DNA of 6,796 nt, from positions 1 to 6,796 of the forward strand of contig JBLINQ010000217.1 in assembly GCA_047639315.1 (NCBI GenBank), in the 5' to 3' direction. A program made the translations under genes and the position numbers. Under the pieces are notes generated by a model. That model had not been told where the DNA came from. It did no database searches and was given only the letters and a program-made list of their open reading frames with translations. This stretch comes from S139-23 sp047639315 (GTDB lineage: Bacteria > Planctomycetota > GCA-002687715 > DRQF01). Below, one piece after another: positions 6,540 to 6,796 of this stretch; position 1 is the first letter of the stretch, and every line of letters begins with the position of its first letter.

Positions 6540-6572
6540 GGGATGGAGAGTGCCCAAGGGTGCTCGCCTCCC
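6540..6572 (+). terminator. Possible hairpin terminator after the second FG-GAP gene
   Basis: The transcript from 6540 to 6572 can fold as GGGA(U)GG / CCUCCC and AGUGCC / GGUGCU around a CAAG loop, with a 2x2 internal loop and two G-U pairs. It begins 86 bases after the stop codon at 6454. There is no U-tract afterwards, so it is at best a weak or Rho-assisted terminator, or simply a 3' structure. A smaller perfect stem, CATAC-CTCT-GTATG, lies just upstream at 6511-6524. Confidence 0.3.
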
Positions 6573-6732
6573 GACATCATTACTCCCACGACGACAATCG
6601 GCCCCACGACATGGTACTGTCTATCCTGTATCCGTATGATTGAAGAAGAGGGGAGAGAGACGATGTGTCAGCCCCAGGAAATAGTCGACTGATGAATTTG
6701 GATTGGCAAGAATAGCCTGACGCCGCACGAAC

Positions 6733-6796
6733 ATGAGTAAAGACTCCGAACACTCTGAAACTTTCGGTTGGCAGGAATGCGCGGAGCGTCTCGAAG
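6733..6796 (+). CDS. Possible 5' end of a further gene, cut by the window edge
   Basis: An ATG at 6733 opens a frame that stays open to the window end, giving MSKDSEHSETFGWQECAERL and onward. The residues look like a normal hydrophilic N-terminus, but 21 codons are too few to judge. No clear Shine-Dalgarno site precedes this ATG. A purine-rich GAGGGGAGAGAG stretch lies further up (about 6650-6661) before another ATG at 6663, whose frame closes after nine codons. The start and even the existence of this gene are uncertain. Confidence 0.35.
   Translation, partial: MSKDSEHSETFGWQECAERLE

Overview
The window most likely comes from the chromosome of a Planctomycetota bacterium. The main reason is the pair of secreted FG-GAP/beta-propeller proteins that share a C-terminal module I remember from many Planctomycetota proteins. 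Long gene-free gaps, scattered non-coding repeats and mid-range GC also fit a Pirellulaceae-type genome. This assignment is inference from recollection, and there is no rRNA or housekeeping marker here to confirm it.

Layout, left half (minus strand): a diverged copy of a small inverted-repeat element (about 16-225) is followed by an unrecognised 214-residue protein gene (250-894). A strong intrinsic terminator (1004-1042) then serves the next minus-strand gene (1095-2048). That gene encodes a 317-residue protein with an acidic N-terminus, a central coiled coil and a C-terminal segment like those of phage recombination-region proteins.

Layout, right half (plus strand): a 615-bp gap (2049-2663) holds the best copy of the element (2278-2552), with near-perfect 29-bp terminal inverted repeats. 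Two tandem paralogous genes follow, 2664-4328 (554 aa) and 4799-6454 (551 aa from the start chosen here). Each encodes a signal peptide, seven FG-GAP-like Ca-binding repeats (a predicted seven-bladed propeller) and the same C-terminal module of about 120 residues. A left-end fragment of the element (4443-4493) lies between them, at a similar distance upstream of the second gene as the full copy is from the first. The last 340 bp hold hairpins and possibly the first codons of another plus-strand gene.

The two FG-GAP proteins are probably exported and act at or outside the cell surface; no enzymatic domain is visible in either. No operon joins the left and right halves, which are transcribed divergently from the 2049-2663 gap. 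The most notable signals are the MITE-like repeat family and its association with the FG-GAP genes, the shared C-terminal module, and the apparent blade-register shift between the paralogues. I see no complete new defence, metabolic or regulatory system.
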